The translations under genes were made by a program, and so were the position numbers. A stretch of DNA of 64,000 nucleotides. It comes from Opisthocomus hoazin. Taxonomy: Eukaryota > Chordata > Aves > Opisthocomiformes > Opisthocomidae. The number at the start of each line of letters is the position of its first letter. The first letter of the stretch is position 1. The stretch spans positions 14,397,216 to 14,461,215 of the forward strand of contig NC_134433.1 in assembly GCF_030867145.1 (NCBI RefSeq), read 5' to 3'. Under the pieces are notes generated by a model. It was not told the DNA's origin, did not search any database, and saw only the letters and a list, made by a program, of their open reading frames with translations. Positions 1-12,680 of this stretch are shown here, piece after piece.

Positions 1-1814
1 CGGTGCTCGGGAACCCACGGCGTGGGTGAGATGGCGCTGACATCGCCCGCAGATTGAACACCGGCACCTTCTGCCAGGCGGAGGTCACCCAGCGCTTTAT
101 TTTCATGGCTTGATGGAGACCATGGCTCGTGGCACAGCCAGGCCAGGCTTTGCCGGGTGCGTTTTGGGGTGCATAGTGGGAGGGCTGGTGGAGGGAGCCC
201 CCAGCGCCTTTCCATAGCAGAGGAAAATAATCCCAGCACAGCACACGACTGATTGGTAGCTGCTCGTTGAGCTGTTTGAGCAGGGTCTCTCCGAGCCTGG
301 GTTTGGCCACGGCAGGCCTGGAGCAGCTCGGCTCCTGCCGAAACTCCCTGCTGCCCACACTCCCTGGCTGGGGGGGGGGACAGGCCGTGTGCTTCTGGGC
401 ACCGTCCCTCAAGATCACCGTCATGGACCCACACTCTGCACGGAGCATTTTTCCCTCCCCAGCTTCGTGCTCGGCAGGCGGGTCGGGATGGACGGAGGAG
501 GACGTGGCGTTTAAACCTTCCCTGTCCCCTGGACCAGGCCGGACGGCGCTGCTGTCCCCAGCCTGCCAGGACGGCAGGAGCCCGGTGTGATGCTCAGCAT
601 CACCATCACCATCTCCCCACCGCGCTTGCCCCAGCCATCTCCACCTCAACCCAGCGTGGTCGGAAGGGCGGCGGGAAGGGCCGGGGGAGCCCCCGCACCG
701 GCACGCGCCGTGCTCCCTCTCGCTGCAAACAGCACCCATGAAATTGTTACGCGTCGTGCATGAGGTTTATTTGGAAATCATCCTGCGGGCCCAATTTTAG
801 TAACTACACCTCCCTCCTCCTTTTTAAGCGGTTCCCACCCTGCTGGTCCCCCCCGACGGTAGAAACAGCCCCGCTCCTCCCGGTGCAACGCAGCAGCTCC
901 TCTCCCGCTGGCGGGGAACCCACCCCCAGCACCTCCCCGCAGACGGGGGTGTCGGAGTGTCCGCAGCCCCTTACCCTGCTTGCAGCCCCTCCCCGGAAGG
1001 GCGGGGGAGCCCGGGGAGGAGCCGCGCCCGATCCGCCCCGTCGGGGCCGGGCGGCAGCGGCTGCGCGGCAGCACCAGCAGAGGGCGCCCTGCGCCCGGCG
1101 TTGCTCCCCCGCGCCCCCGGGGGACACCGCCCCCCCCCCCTCGCAACTGGGGTCATAAATCTTCCCCGGAACGGGAGAAGGGTAATTGGTGAGGAAAAGG
1201 GCTGTTTGCGTCCTCCCCGGCCGCGTCCCGCAACGCCCCGAGCGGCTCCGGGCGCGGGGGGGAGGCGTGGGGACCCACAGCCCCGGCCCCGGGTCACCCC
1301 TTCCCCATCCCCGACGGTACCGGCGTGCCCCGGTCACCCATTCCCCATCCCCGACGGTGCCGCTCTGCCCAGGTCATCCCTTCCCCGATGGTGCCGGTGT
1401 GACCGCGCAGCCCGATCCCCGCCGGTACCGGTGAGCGTCCCCGCAGCGTGGCGGGACGGTACCGGCGTGCCCGGGCCCTGCCCTCCCGAAGGGGCGGTCC
1501 CGCCGCACCTCGAGGACGGTGCGGAGAGACCCGCACCCGCGGAGGGTCCCGGCGCCGCATCCTTCGTCCTCCCGGGGCACCGGATCCGCGGCGCGCCCGC
1601 GCACCTGCGCCGACCCCCTCCCTCCCCCCGTCCCCGCCCGGCTTGTGGGGCAAGCAAAGGCCCCGGAGGCAGCAATGCCCCGACGGGGAGAGCCGGCGGA
1701 GCTTCCCCGTCCCCGGGAGGCCCCGCGCAGCGCTGCGCGGCCGCGGAGGAGCGGCGGCCCCGACGGGGGGGTGCGGCCGCGGGAATGAAACAGGCGGGAG
1801 CCGGCGGGACTTCT
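1..1814. other. GC-rich region downstream of TBX2, no gene seen
   Basis: This stretch lies 3' of TBX2. About 640-1800 is extremely GC- and CpG-rich and would score as a CpG island. Several long open frames occur on both strands, but they overlap one another, are rich in Pro, Arg, Gly and Ala, and resemble no family I know. That is what stop-poor GC-rich DNA gives by chance. A short tandem repeat lies at 1287-1406. Base composition changes abruptly at about 1815 to the AT-rich TBX2 3' UTR. I see no coding or RNA gene here, but an unannotated non-coding transcript from the CpG island cannot be excluded. Confidence 0.6.
1287..1406. repeat. Tandem repeat, about 40 bp unit, three copies
   Basis: Three head-to-tail copies of a unit of about 40 bp start near 1287, 1328 and 1368. 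Each runs through GGTCAYCC, TTCCCC and a GAYGGTRCCG segment. The first two are close to each other. The third has lost some bases in the middle. Two more isolated pieces of the GGTACCG motif follow to about 1470. This is a small GC-rich minisatellite. Confidence 0.75.
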
Positions 1815-2980
1815 CCGAGTAGGGTTTTTTTTTATTGAAAGATGTGAGAATTCATCAAAACTGAACAGACAGATACCCGAGTAACCAGCACGTTGCAAAT
1901 CATGTATCGTTTTTATTTTAAAACAAATATAGAGCATAGTCCTGTGATATTTAAATTTATTATACTTTTTTTTTTTTGTTCTGGAGTGAAAAATAAAAAC
2001 CTGAGGTTTATTCCTGCATTCTCTATACCCCGCACTGCAGCAATATTGTAGTTACGTTTTGGATTCGTTTGTTGTTTTTTATTTTCCCTTGCAAAAGTCC
2101 GTTAGAGAATTGAACTCTTAGTTTCAATGACTCCAAAAATGTTTTACCGGTGGCACATGATTGTCCTAGAGAACAGGCGGGATAAACAATATTTTTAAAA
2201 CACAGTCAAAGAAACCGATATCTCCTTCAATCACAAAGAGCTAAATAGTTTTCATTTACAATATATATGTTCATGTAAAATGAAAAAAAAACCAAAACAA
2301 AAAAACGAAAAAAAAACCTTAAATGCGATGAGTTAAACTCTAAATATTATGTACACACCAATGTACAACTCTGAATAAATTAATACCAATTTGCATATTC
2401 TGGGATCCTTATAGCTTATTTACACAAATTACCATTTATTTCATAAATATCTGCCCGGGTACCCGCGGGGCTCCCCCCGCCGTACCAGCTCTGCGCGGCG
2501 GCTGCCGAGGCGGCTCGTTTCCCATCTTTCCTTTCCTATTTCTTTGTTGTTTTTTTTTTAATTTGTTAATTATTTTTTTCTCCCCCCCCTCCCCTTGCAC
2601 GGATGAGGTTTCGGCCCCGCTCACCTCCCCGGGCCGGAGCCGGGGCCGCCCCGTCCATCGGGAGCCTCCGCGCCGGCTCGTTGCCCCCCCCCAAGCCACC
2701 CAGTGCCCAGAGCGGGGGTCGGGGGGCTCCGCGGCCGCGCTGGAGCGAGGGAAGCCGCTCCCAGCCCCGCAACTGGGTGGGGGGTGGGGGGGTGGGCGAG
2801 CCCCTGCGCTCCCACCTCTCTCTCTGGGGGCAGCGGGGCTCCATCCCTCCGCTCCAGCCCCCCCACCCCAGCTCCTCGTCCGCCCCCACCCCTCGCTCCG
2901 CAATAAATATTTCTGCTGTGCTGTACAAAATGCCAGTGCTTCTGTGCCCCGCCGGGAGGGCTCGCTGCCCGCCCCGTCGG
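1815..2980 (-). other. TBX2: TBX2 3' untranslated region
   Basis: This sequence follows the TBX2 stop codon. The part nearest the stop (2440-2980) is GC-rich. From 2440 to 1830 it becomes strongly AT-rich with several T and A runs, in sharp contrast to the DNA beyond 1815, which suggests a conserved 3' UTR. Poly(A) signals on the minus strand occur at 2012-2007, 1961-1956, 1917-1912 and 1836-1831. The last lies at the composition boundary and would give a UTR of about 1.15 kb. None is followed by a clear GU-rich element, so the true cleavage site, or use of several, is not settled. Confidence 0.7.
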
Positions 2981-3427
2981 TCACTTGGGGGACTCCCTGC
3001 CCGGCGACAGCTCCCGCTGGCTCTCCAGCCCGCTCACCAGTCTCTGGATGTTCTGCAGTTCGTTGAGGGACTCCTTCAGGGAGCCCTTGGGGGAGGCGGC
3101 GGGGCGCTGGCTGCCCCCCTTGTGCAGGGGCACCTCGGGGAGGGGGCTGGGCTCCCGGCTGCTGCCGGCCTTGGAGCCCTCGGAGCCCGGGTTGAGGGTG
3201 GCGGGCAGGCCGGTGGTCAGCAGGTTGGTGCTGGGAGGGATGGTGACCGGGAGCTGGTAGGGGCTGAAGCGCAGGCGGGGACGGCTGCTGCCCAGGAAAG
3301 GGTTGCGGGAGAGTGGCCCGGCGGCTGTCGCGCTGGTGGCCGGCATGGCCGAGGCGGCCGCTGCGGCTGCTGCCATGTAGGTGTAGGGGTAGGGGAAGAG
3401 TCCGCCGAAGGTGGGCATCGGGATTCC
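2981..3427 (-). CDS. TBX2: TBX2 coding exon 7 (terminal)
   Basis: This exon encodes residues 548-695 and the stop. It opens after a CCCCGCAG acceptor with [18 protein letters not shown] and a seven-alanine run. This belongs to the conserved TBX2/TBX3 repression region. It continues through [20 protein letters not shown] and a Ser/Pro-rich linker to [21 protein letters not shown] and the SPK end. The [11 protein letters not shown] stretch is likely a short amphipathic helix. The alanine run is shorter than the tracts I recall from mammals. Phase is 0 at the acceptor, matching the exon 6 donor. Recognition rests on near-identity to vertebrate TBX2 rather than TBX3. Confidence 0.96.
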   Translation of the reverse strand, partial: GIPMPTFGGLFPYPYTYMAAAAAAASAMPATSATAAGPLSRNPFLGSSRPRLRFSPYQLPVTIPPSTNLLTTGLPATLNPGSEGSKAGSSREPSPLPEVPLHKGGSQRPAASPKGSLKESLNELQNIQRLVSGLESQRELSPGRESPK

Positions 3428-4309
3428 CTGCGGGGAGAAAGAGAGAGGGGTGAGAGCCGTGCCAACACTCCACGGCCCCCCTCCTGCCTGCCACCGAGAC
3501 CGTGTTCCCCCGAGAAGACCCAGGCAAAGCTGAGCGCCCTGGGGTCACCCTAAAAACACAGCGTGGGGGTATCCCTGGGGGATGGGGTGCAGCCGGGGAG
3601 CCCCATCCGCCCCGCGCCCACCCGGGCTGGTGCTGCCGAGAACAGACCCCTCTCCGGGACCTGCCCCATCCCTGCCCCGGCACCTCCCCGCACACTGTGC
3701 GTCCCCGTCTGTGTAGCATCACAGACCTTTAATGACATTAAAACACTTTGTTAAGTAGGATCGATAAATTAGGGGAGTTCAAAGACATCTTGATGCGTTT
3801 CGTCATAGGAGCTGGCAAAGGCAGCACAAGTGCAAGAGTTGCAGAAGGCGTTTCGGCCGGAGATGGGGGGCTGCCGGATGGGGACAGTCGGGTCAGGCAG
3901 GGCCACAGCTCCTGCCTCTGTCCTTGCCTACGGGGGAACCATACCAGCTGCAAAAAAGTCGAGATTCCTCCCCAGATCAGCCCCGAGCCCAACCTTCAAA
4001 ACGTCCCCCACGTCCTGCCGGTGCCACACCAGGCAGCACATCAGGGGACGGGCGAGGATCATCCCCTTGTCCCCACGGGCTGCAAGGGTCATGGGGGAGG
4101 CTGGTGGCACCAACAGACAGCTCATGGCCTGCACTGGGGCCACTCCACATGTCCCCACACTGGGGGGGATGTTGGCCGGGCCTGACCTGTGCCCCCAAAG
4201 CCCTCTGCTCATTCGGGGAGCTTTGGGGAAGGACACGGAGAGAAGCGCCCAGGGCTTGGACGGACAGCAGGGATGGGCACAGGGACGCGGAGTGGGCGCG
4301 GGGTCTTAC
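3428..4309 (-). other. TBX2: TBX2 intron 6
   Basis: This 882-bp intron has a GTAAGA donor at 4309 and a CAG acceptor at 3428. It is GC-rich apart from a short AT-rich patch at about 3715-3810. I see no repeat or secondary gene in it. The long plus-strand open frames crossing it are antisense shadows. Confidence 0.9.
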
Positions 4310-4923
4310 CTGAGAGGCCAGCATGTGCTGGGAGAGGTGGAAAGGGAAGGGGGTGGCCGTCCCTGCAGCGCCCGGGGCGGAGGAGAGGGCTCCGTTCTCC
4401 AGGCTTCCCCCACCAGTCACCGAGGCCAGCAAATGTCCCATGCCCATGGCGGAGAAGGCGCCGGGGGCCATGGCGAACTGTCCCGGGTGGATGAAGAGGG
4501 GCTGCCCAGCGCCCAGGGGGCTGAAGAACTGCTGCCCATGGAGGCCGGAGAGGGCCAGGCTCTGCAGGTGCCCGGCGCTCAGGTGCGGGGGGCTGTCCGT
4601 GTGCACCATCAGCGGGGCGAAGGCCTCCTTGCCCAGCCCACCGCCCTCCGCGTCCTTCTTGCCCGGGTCCGGCTCTTTCCTCCGTCCTTCCACTTTGTCC
4701 TTCTCCAGACCCCGAGCGCCGAACATGCCCTCGCCGGGACCCTCCCGGGGGGACGTGCCGTCCTTGACCTTCTCTGGGCTGCGCCTCTCCTTGCTCCGCT
4801 CCTCTGGGCAGCGGGGGCTGCCGCGGGGCGTCGCGTCCTCCCCGCCGGGGCTGGCCGCTGCCGCCGGCCGCTCCTCAGGCGCCTTCTCCACCTCCGCGTC
4901 GCTGTCGGCCCCCGGCTTCTCCT
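4310..4923 (-). CDS. TBX2: TBX2 coding exon 6
   Basis: This exon encodes residues 343-547. The first half is charged and low in order: EEKPGADSD, then Glu/Lys/Arg/Ser-rich segments including ERRSPEK and LEKDK. The second half is the conserved TBX2/TBX3 block: [47 protein letters not shown] and [13 protein letters not shown]. It is the largest TBX2 exon. It contributes the linker and the start of the C-terminal repression domain, which recruits corepressors in characterised family members. The acceptor (TTGCAG) splits a Glu codon after base 1; the donor CAG|GTAAGA is in phase 0. The Gly/Ala-rich insert seen in mammals between LLASV and FPFHL is shorter here. Confidence 0.96.
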
Positions 4924-6143
4924 CTGCAAGGGGATGGAGGGGCAGGGGGTCAGAGCAGAAAGCACCCGGGGGAGGCGAGGAACGGGTCACTCGCCAGAGG
5001 CCTGGCGTCGGGGTGAGGTCGCGGCAGCAAAGTCCCGATCGCTACTAATGGGAGAAACTCATTCCGGGGGCAGAAATGGGCCCTCGTGCCGCGGTCGCTC
5101 TGGGGAGAGGGGATTAACAACAGCAGTCCTGTTGCTCCGCCAAACAGGAAAAACATGTTTGATGGAGGACCAGAATCTGCTACGGCATCGCTCTCGTCAG
5201 CCGCGGACTCCAGGCGGGCGGCGGAGCGGGGGACGAGGAGCGAGCGGGTGGACAGCGCTGGAGGAAAAGGTCCTGCGGATATTTAATTACACGGAGCTGA
5301 TCAACAGCGCGCCGTGGGTTTATTCCAAACGTGCAGGTTGAGGCAGATTAAAGAGGCAATTTTAAGGCAAGAAGTATGGTACCGTCTTTCCTAAAAGGGG
5401 CTTTAATTTACAAAACCCACCAAGCTCTCGGAGGAGGAAGGGGGAAGAGAGGCGAGGGGGTGGCGAGGGGAACCGAGCCCCTGCCCGACCGGCTCCCGCT
5501 AAACGAAAAAAACATTTCGGTGCGGGTTAGGTGAAGCTCTGCAGGCTGGGGCGAATATTCGGGGAAGCCTTTGAAAGAGGAGAGGGCTGTAATAAACCCT
5601 CCCACCGGCTGGGGGTGGTTGGGTAGGGGGGGGGATTGCAGTTTTGATGAAGGTTTGCAGGGAATCGGGCTGCTGGGAAGTTTAAAGAGTGGACTGGTAG
5701 CGCGGCCAGACAAATCCCAGCAGCGAAAAACTGCGACGTGGGAATGGCTAGTTTATTTTTATTTACTAGCTTGAAGCCCTGGAGTTACAACATTTTCCCC
5801 CCCCCCCTTTCAAATGTATTAATTTTTTCTTTTTTCTTGTTTTTTCCTCCAAGGGAGTCTGAGCTAGGCATGAGCGGCAGGGCACGCACCAGCGCGGAGC
5901 CGAGCAACCGCGCCTGGCACACGGGCTGCCGTGCCATTTCTTCTTCTTTACCCTAACACAGAAACAGGAGAACGTTGCAAACCGTGAACACCATTCGCGA
6001 TGGCTCTGTCCTTGTCCCTTCAACCCTCGGGTTCCTTCTTGCCTGTCCCCATCTATTTTTCCCCGGTGGTTTGCCTCACCGCACCCGAGGGAGCAGAAAC
6101 CCGACGTTCGGGGGGTGTTTGGCACCCGCAGCCCCTCCTTTAC
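4924..6143 (-). other. TBX2: TBX2 intron 5
   Basis: This 1.22-kb intron has a GTAAAG donor and a TTGCAG acceptor. The middle (about 5270-5860) is richer in A and T than the flanks and contains C-, T- and G-runs. No gene or mobile element is seen in it. Confidence 0.88.
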
Positions 6144-6313
6144 CTCTGCCGCTGCCCTTGAGGCGCAGGGGGCTGGGGAGGGGGCCCACGGGGGAGTGGA
6201 GGGCGTCTCGCACTGCTGAGGGCTCACAGGACGACGCGTCCGACTCGCCGCCGTCGCGGTCGGCCTTGCAGGGCTCCTCGTACACCCGCAGCGACGGCAG
6301 CGACAGCTGCTTC
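6144..6313 (-). CDS. TBX2: TBX2 coding exon 5
   Basis: This exon encodes the end of codon 286 through residue 342. It starts [22 protein letters not shown], just C-terminal to the T-box, and continues with [14 protein letters not shown] and [10 protein letters not shown]. The acidic and serine-rich ESDASSCEP motif is shared with human TBX2 and TBX3. It is probably a flexible linker; the basic residues at the exon 4/5 join (RREKRKQ) look like the nuclear localisation signal. The acceptor is CGTAG and the donor is G|GTAAAG, with consistent phases on both sides. Confidence 0.95.
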
Positions 6314-7845
<1,532 letters not shown>

Positions 7846-8399
7846 CTAACTCCCTAAAAAAAAATCCCTTTTCTCCAGAAAACAACCCCCAAAAAATACA
7901 AATTCACCACGAGGAAGGAATGCCGGCGGATGCCAAAGAGGGAGATTTCTTTTTCTTGTTCGTGCCATCCCACGATCTGCCCCCAAACAAGGAGGTCGGG
8001 GAAAGCAGGCGCAGCAACATCTTTGCGGGTGTTAAGCTCGGCAATTAAAGCAGCAAAAGGGATCTCCCCCTTTTATTACAACCCTGCAAACGCCAGGCGA
8101 GTTTTTGACACATTTCTCGTCGCTTTTCATATTTCCGTCCTTTGGGAAAAAAAAAAAAAAAGATACTCTACCTCACCACCACAAAAAAAAAAAAAAAAAA
8201 AAGAAAAATGTTTAAAAGCCTCTCGATCTGTGTCGGTGGCGGCAGCAACCCGTGGCAGCCCCGGCCAGCGCCTGCGACGTGAAAGGAGCGTTTCACCGTG
8301 AGCCATGTTAAATTTATGTCTCGGAGCAACGCTGCAGAAGGAACAGACATTTTTTTTTTTTTCCCAACCAGGTATCTAAAGCCTCGCCAACACTCCAAG

Positions 8400-8474
8400 C
8401 CATTCTCTACCTTCTCTATCTCTTTTTTTCTTCCTTTTTTTTTTTTTTTCTTTCTTTCTCTCTTTTTTTTTTAA
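8400..8474. repeat. Polypyrimidine tract in TBX2 intron 2
   Basis: About 75 bases are almost purely C and T on the plus strand, with runs of T up to 15. This is simple low-complexity sequence. It follows the poly-A runs at 8146-8200. Confidence 0.8.
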
Positions 8475-9540
8475 ATAAAAACGGGTCCAGCACGGTTTGG
8501 CTGAGGATTTTCGGGAGCGGCGGGACCCCCCGAACCGCGCCCCGGGGGCCGCTCCCACCCCCTGCCCCTCGCTGCCCGCACCGGCAACGTTTTCCTGCCC
8601 GATAACGATGAAATAATTCCCCGACCTGCCGCGGTCGGGCTGAGATGCGACATTCCCCGCCCGGAACTGGTGGGGGAACGGCGAAACGGCGAGTAATTAC
8701 CGTCAGACAACGCCGGCCAAATGGCTAAATAATTATCACTTCGTTTCGTTTTAGAAGGCAATAAAAAAAAATCCCCTCTTTTTTAAGCCCAGCAGTAATC
8801 ACCTGCCGACGAACAGCCGGATCGCTATTATACTGATATCGCGATTTATCATGAAAACGGTGCAAAAATTCTCATTCAGGAGTGCAGATCTGCATTCCTT
8901 TTTTAAAAAAAAAAAAAAAAATCATCCCTCTCTGACCAGATGGGCACTGGCTAAACCCTCATCTCCTAGATTTAACACAGTCCGGATTTTGGACAACGAC
9001 AGACACCAGAAATCTTTAATTGAAGGAGGCGAACCGTTAAAAACGCTGAATCAAAGTAGTTTTCCCCCAGTATCAAAAAAGAAAATTAAAAAAAAGGCAA
9101 TTTTTTTAGGCTCCCTCTCTATCGATTTACCTTCCTGTCTATAAATAACCTCTCCATGTATTATTTAACAAAGACGCTCTTTCCTGCCTGAAAAGAAAAA
9201 AATAAATAAAATAGAAAAAGAGAGAGCAAAGCTACGCGGAGAGGTGCGGGGCTGCTCTCCCACCTGAGGCCGCGTCCCGCCGCTCCGCCGGCCCCCGCTA
9301 ATTACCGCATCGCCAGCGCCGGCTGATGAACTTGCCCTTTCTCGCCCCAAAAGCTCGGCCAGAGGCTGGCTGGGGCGCCGGGATTCCGCCCCCCCCGCAC
9401 TCGCGGAGGATCACGCTCCCCTCGCCTTTTCCCTCGGCTTCCTGCGGGTCTCTGCAAATCCCCAACGCCCTTCGCTTGCTTTCTCACTTTCCCTTATTTT
9501 TAATTTCTTTGTTTGGCTTGTTAGTTTTCTGCCTTTCTTT

Positions 9541-9640
9541 TCTTTTGTTTTATTTTTGTTTTGTTTTATTTTTGTTTGTCTTGTTTTATTTCTGTTTGTC
9601 TAGTTTTATTTCTGTTCTGTCTTATTTTGTTTTTATTTTA
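9541..9640. repeat. T-rich tandem repeat, 20-bp unit
   Basis: About five head-to-tail copies of a 20-bp unit (TTGTTTTATTTYTGTTTGTC) begin at 9541, 9561, 9581 and 9601, with a decayed final copy. The 9561 and 9581 copies differ at a single base. The repeat lies within TBX2 intron 2. Confidence 0.85.
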
Positions 9641-9665
9641 CCTCCTTTAAGTGATGCAGATATCA

Positions 9666-11450
<1,785 letters not shown>

Positions 11451-11454
<4 letters not shown>

Positions 11455-11462
11455 CGGTGCAT
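11451..11462 (-). promoter_or_regulatory. TBX2 upstream ORF, three codons, overlapping the start
   Basis: On the minus strand an ATG at 11462 is followed by two sense codons and a TGA at 11453-11451. That stop overlaps the TBX2 start codon in the arrangement ATGA. I find no other ATG on the minus strand in roughly the preceding 350 nt of leader. Such an overlapping upstream ORF would be expected to tune translation by reinitiation or leaky scanning. Confidence 0.6.
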
Positions 11463-12060
11463 CCACAAATCCAGGAGAAAAAGAGGGATTCCCTTGACAA
11501 AAAATGTGCGTGAGCGGGTTTTTGTTGTTGGGATTTTTGTTGTTGTTGTTGTTGTTTGGTTTTTTTTTTTTCTCTCTCCTGCCCAGCGAACTCGCTCGAG
11601 TCTCTGGAAGAGGAAGGAAAATCAACAACACACACACACGCAAAAAAAAAAAAAAAAAAAAAAAAACCAACCGAAAAACAGCGGAACTAGATCTGGGCGA
11701 AAAAAAAAAAAAAGGAGAAAAAAATTTAAAAAAAGAAGAAGAAGAAAAAAATAAAATAAACGAGCGGCAGTTCCCGGCTCCTGGGAGTCCCGGTCTGCGG
11801 AAGGGAGTCGGTCGGTCCTGATTTTTTTGTTGTCGTGGTCGCAGCGGAGGGAGAGCGAGCGAGCGAGGAGCCCTCCCGGTAAAGTCCTTCCCGACGCTAA
11901 AATAGAAACAAAAAAAAAAAGAGGCTGCGCGGGGCTGCGCGGGGAGGGGGCGGGCGCGCTCCCCTCACACCCCCGCGGGGCCGCGCTGCCCCCCGGCCCT
12001 GCTGCGCGCTCCGCGGACGGCTCTGTGGCGAGGGCTGCTCATGGCTGAGGAGCCGGAGCG
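11455..12060 (-). other. TBX2: TBX2 5' UTR and proximal leader (extent uncertain)
   Basis: This is the sequence upstream of the TBX2 start. It contains simple repeats: (CAA)n on the minus strand at about 11516-11560, a short CA run at 11627-11640, an A-run of about 26 bp at 11642-11667 (plus strand), and A/G-rich DNA at 11700-11760. A GC-rich block follows at 11830-12060. The transcription start cannot be fixed from sequence. A leader of several hundred nucleotides would place it in the 11780-12060 segment. Confidence 0.5.
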
Positions 12061-12235
12061 GGGACGGCGAGATCTTGTCGCGATCTCTGTCAAACTGTGA
12101 CTGTCTCACATGTCCTTCCTGCTCTGATCCGCCCGCTAATGAGCCAAGCCCCCTTGATTGCTGATTTTACGCGTTTCAGACCAATTGTGGATCTGCATAG
12201 GCGTGGTTTTGACAGCTCCGGCCAAGCTCCGGGGC
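12060..12235 (-). promoter_or_regulatory. Candidate TBX2 promoter-proximal block
   Basis: About 170 bp of balanced, non-repetitive sequence is embedded between a GC-rich leader and a polypurine tract, which suggests constraint. On the minus strand it contains an ATTGG (inverted CCAAT box, 12185-12181), a CCACGCC KLF/SP-like motif (about 12206-12200) and a CACATGT E-box-like site near 12110. No TATA box is evident. The role is inferred from position and composition only. Confidence 0.4.
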
Positions 12236-12254
12236 GCGGGGGGGGGGGTGGGGG

Positions 12255-12440
12255 GGAGGATCGCGGAGGGAGGGAGGAAGGGAAGAAGGGAAAAAAAAAA
12301 AAAAAGGGAAAAAAAAAAAAGGAAAGAAAAAAAAAGAGGAAAGAAAAAAAAGGAGGAAAAAAGGGAGAAAGAACAAAAAAGAAAGGAAAAAAAGGGGGGA
12401 AAAAGAGAGGAAAAAAAAGAGAGAAGAAAAAAAAAGGCAG
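12255..12440. repeat. Polypurine (A/G) tract next to the assembly gap
   Basis: About 185 bp on the plus strand is almost entirely A and G, starting with GGGA-type units and becoming runs of A broken by GG, GGG and GAG. It lies 40 bp from the N gap and just upstream of the TBX2 promoter block. Confidence 0.9.
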
Positions 12441-12480
12441 AAGGTGTCGGCAGCATCGGCAGTAAGAAAACATGTCAACA

Positions 12481-12680
12481 NNNNNNNNNNNNNNNNNNNN
12501 NNNNNNNNNNNNNNNNNNNNNNNNNNNNNNNNNNNNNNNNNNNNNNNNNNNNNNNNNNNNNNNNNNNNNNNNNNNNNNNNNNNNNNNNNNNNNNNNNNNN
12601 NNNNNNNNNNNNNNNNNNNNNNNNNNNNNNNNNNNNNNNNNNNNNNNNNNNNNNNNNNNNNNNNNNNNNNNNNNNNNNNN
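12481..12680. other. Assembly gap, 200 N
   Basis: There are exactly 200 undetermined bases. The round size suggests a placeholder rather than a measured length. The gap lies about 1 kb upstream of the TBX2 start codon, so part of the upstream promoter region may be missing. Confidence 0.99.

Noticed and set aside
640-1800. CpG island as the promoter of another gene downstream of TBX2
   Set aside because: No exon, conserved protein or convincing splice signal is visible. It is kept as an unannotated GC-rich region.
3830-5341. 503-codon plus-strand open frame
   Set aside because: It is antisense across TBX2 intron 6, exon 6 and intron 5. It is a shadow of GC-rich coding sequence on the other strand.
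11455-11670. In-frame extension of TBX2 to an upstream ATG
   Set aside because: It would add phenylalanine and asparagine runs from T- and AAC-repeats. Vertebrate TBX2 begins at the MRDPA/MREPA methionine.
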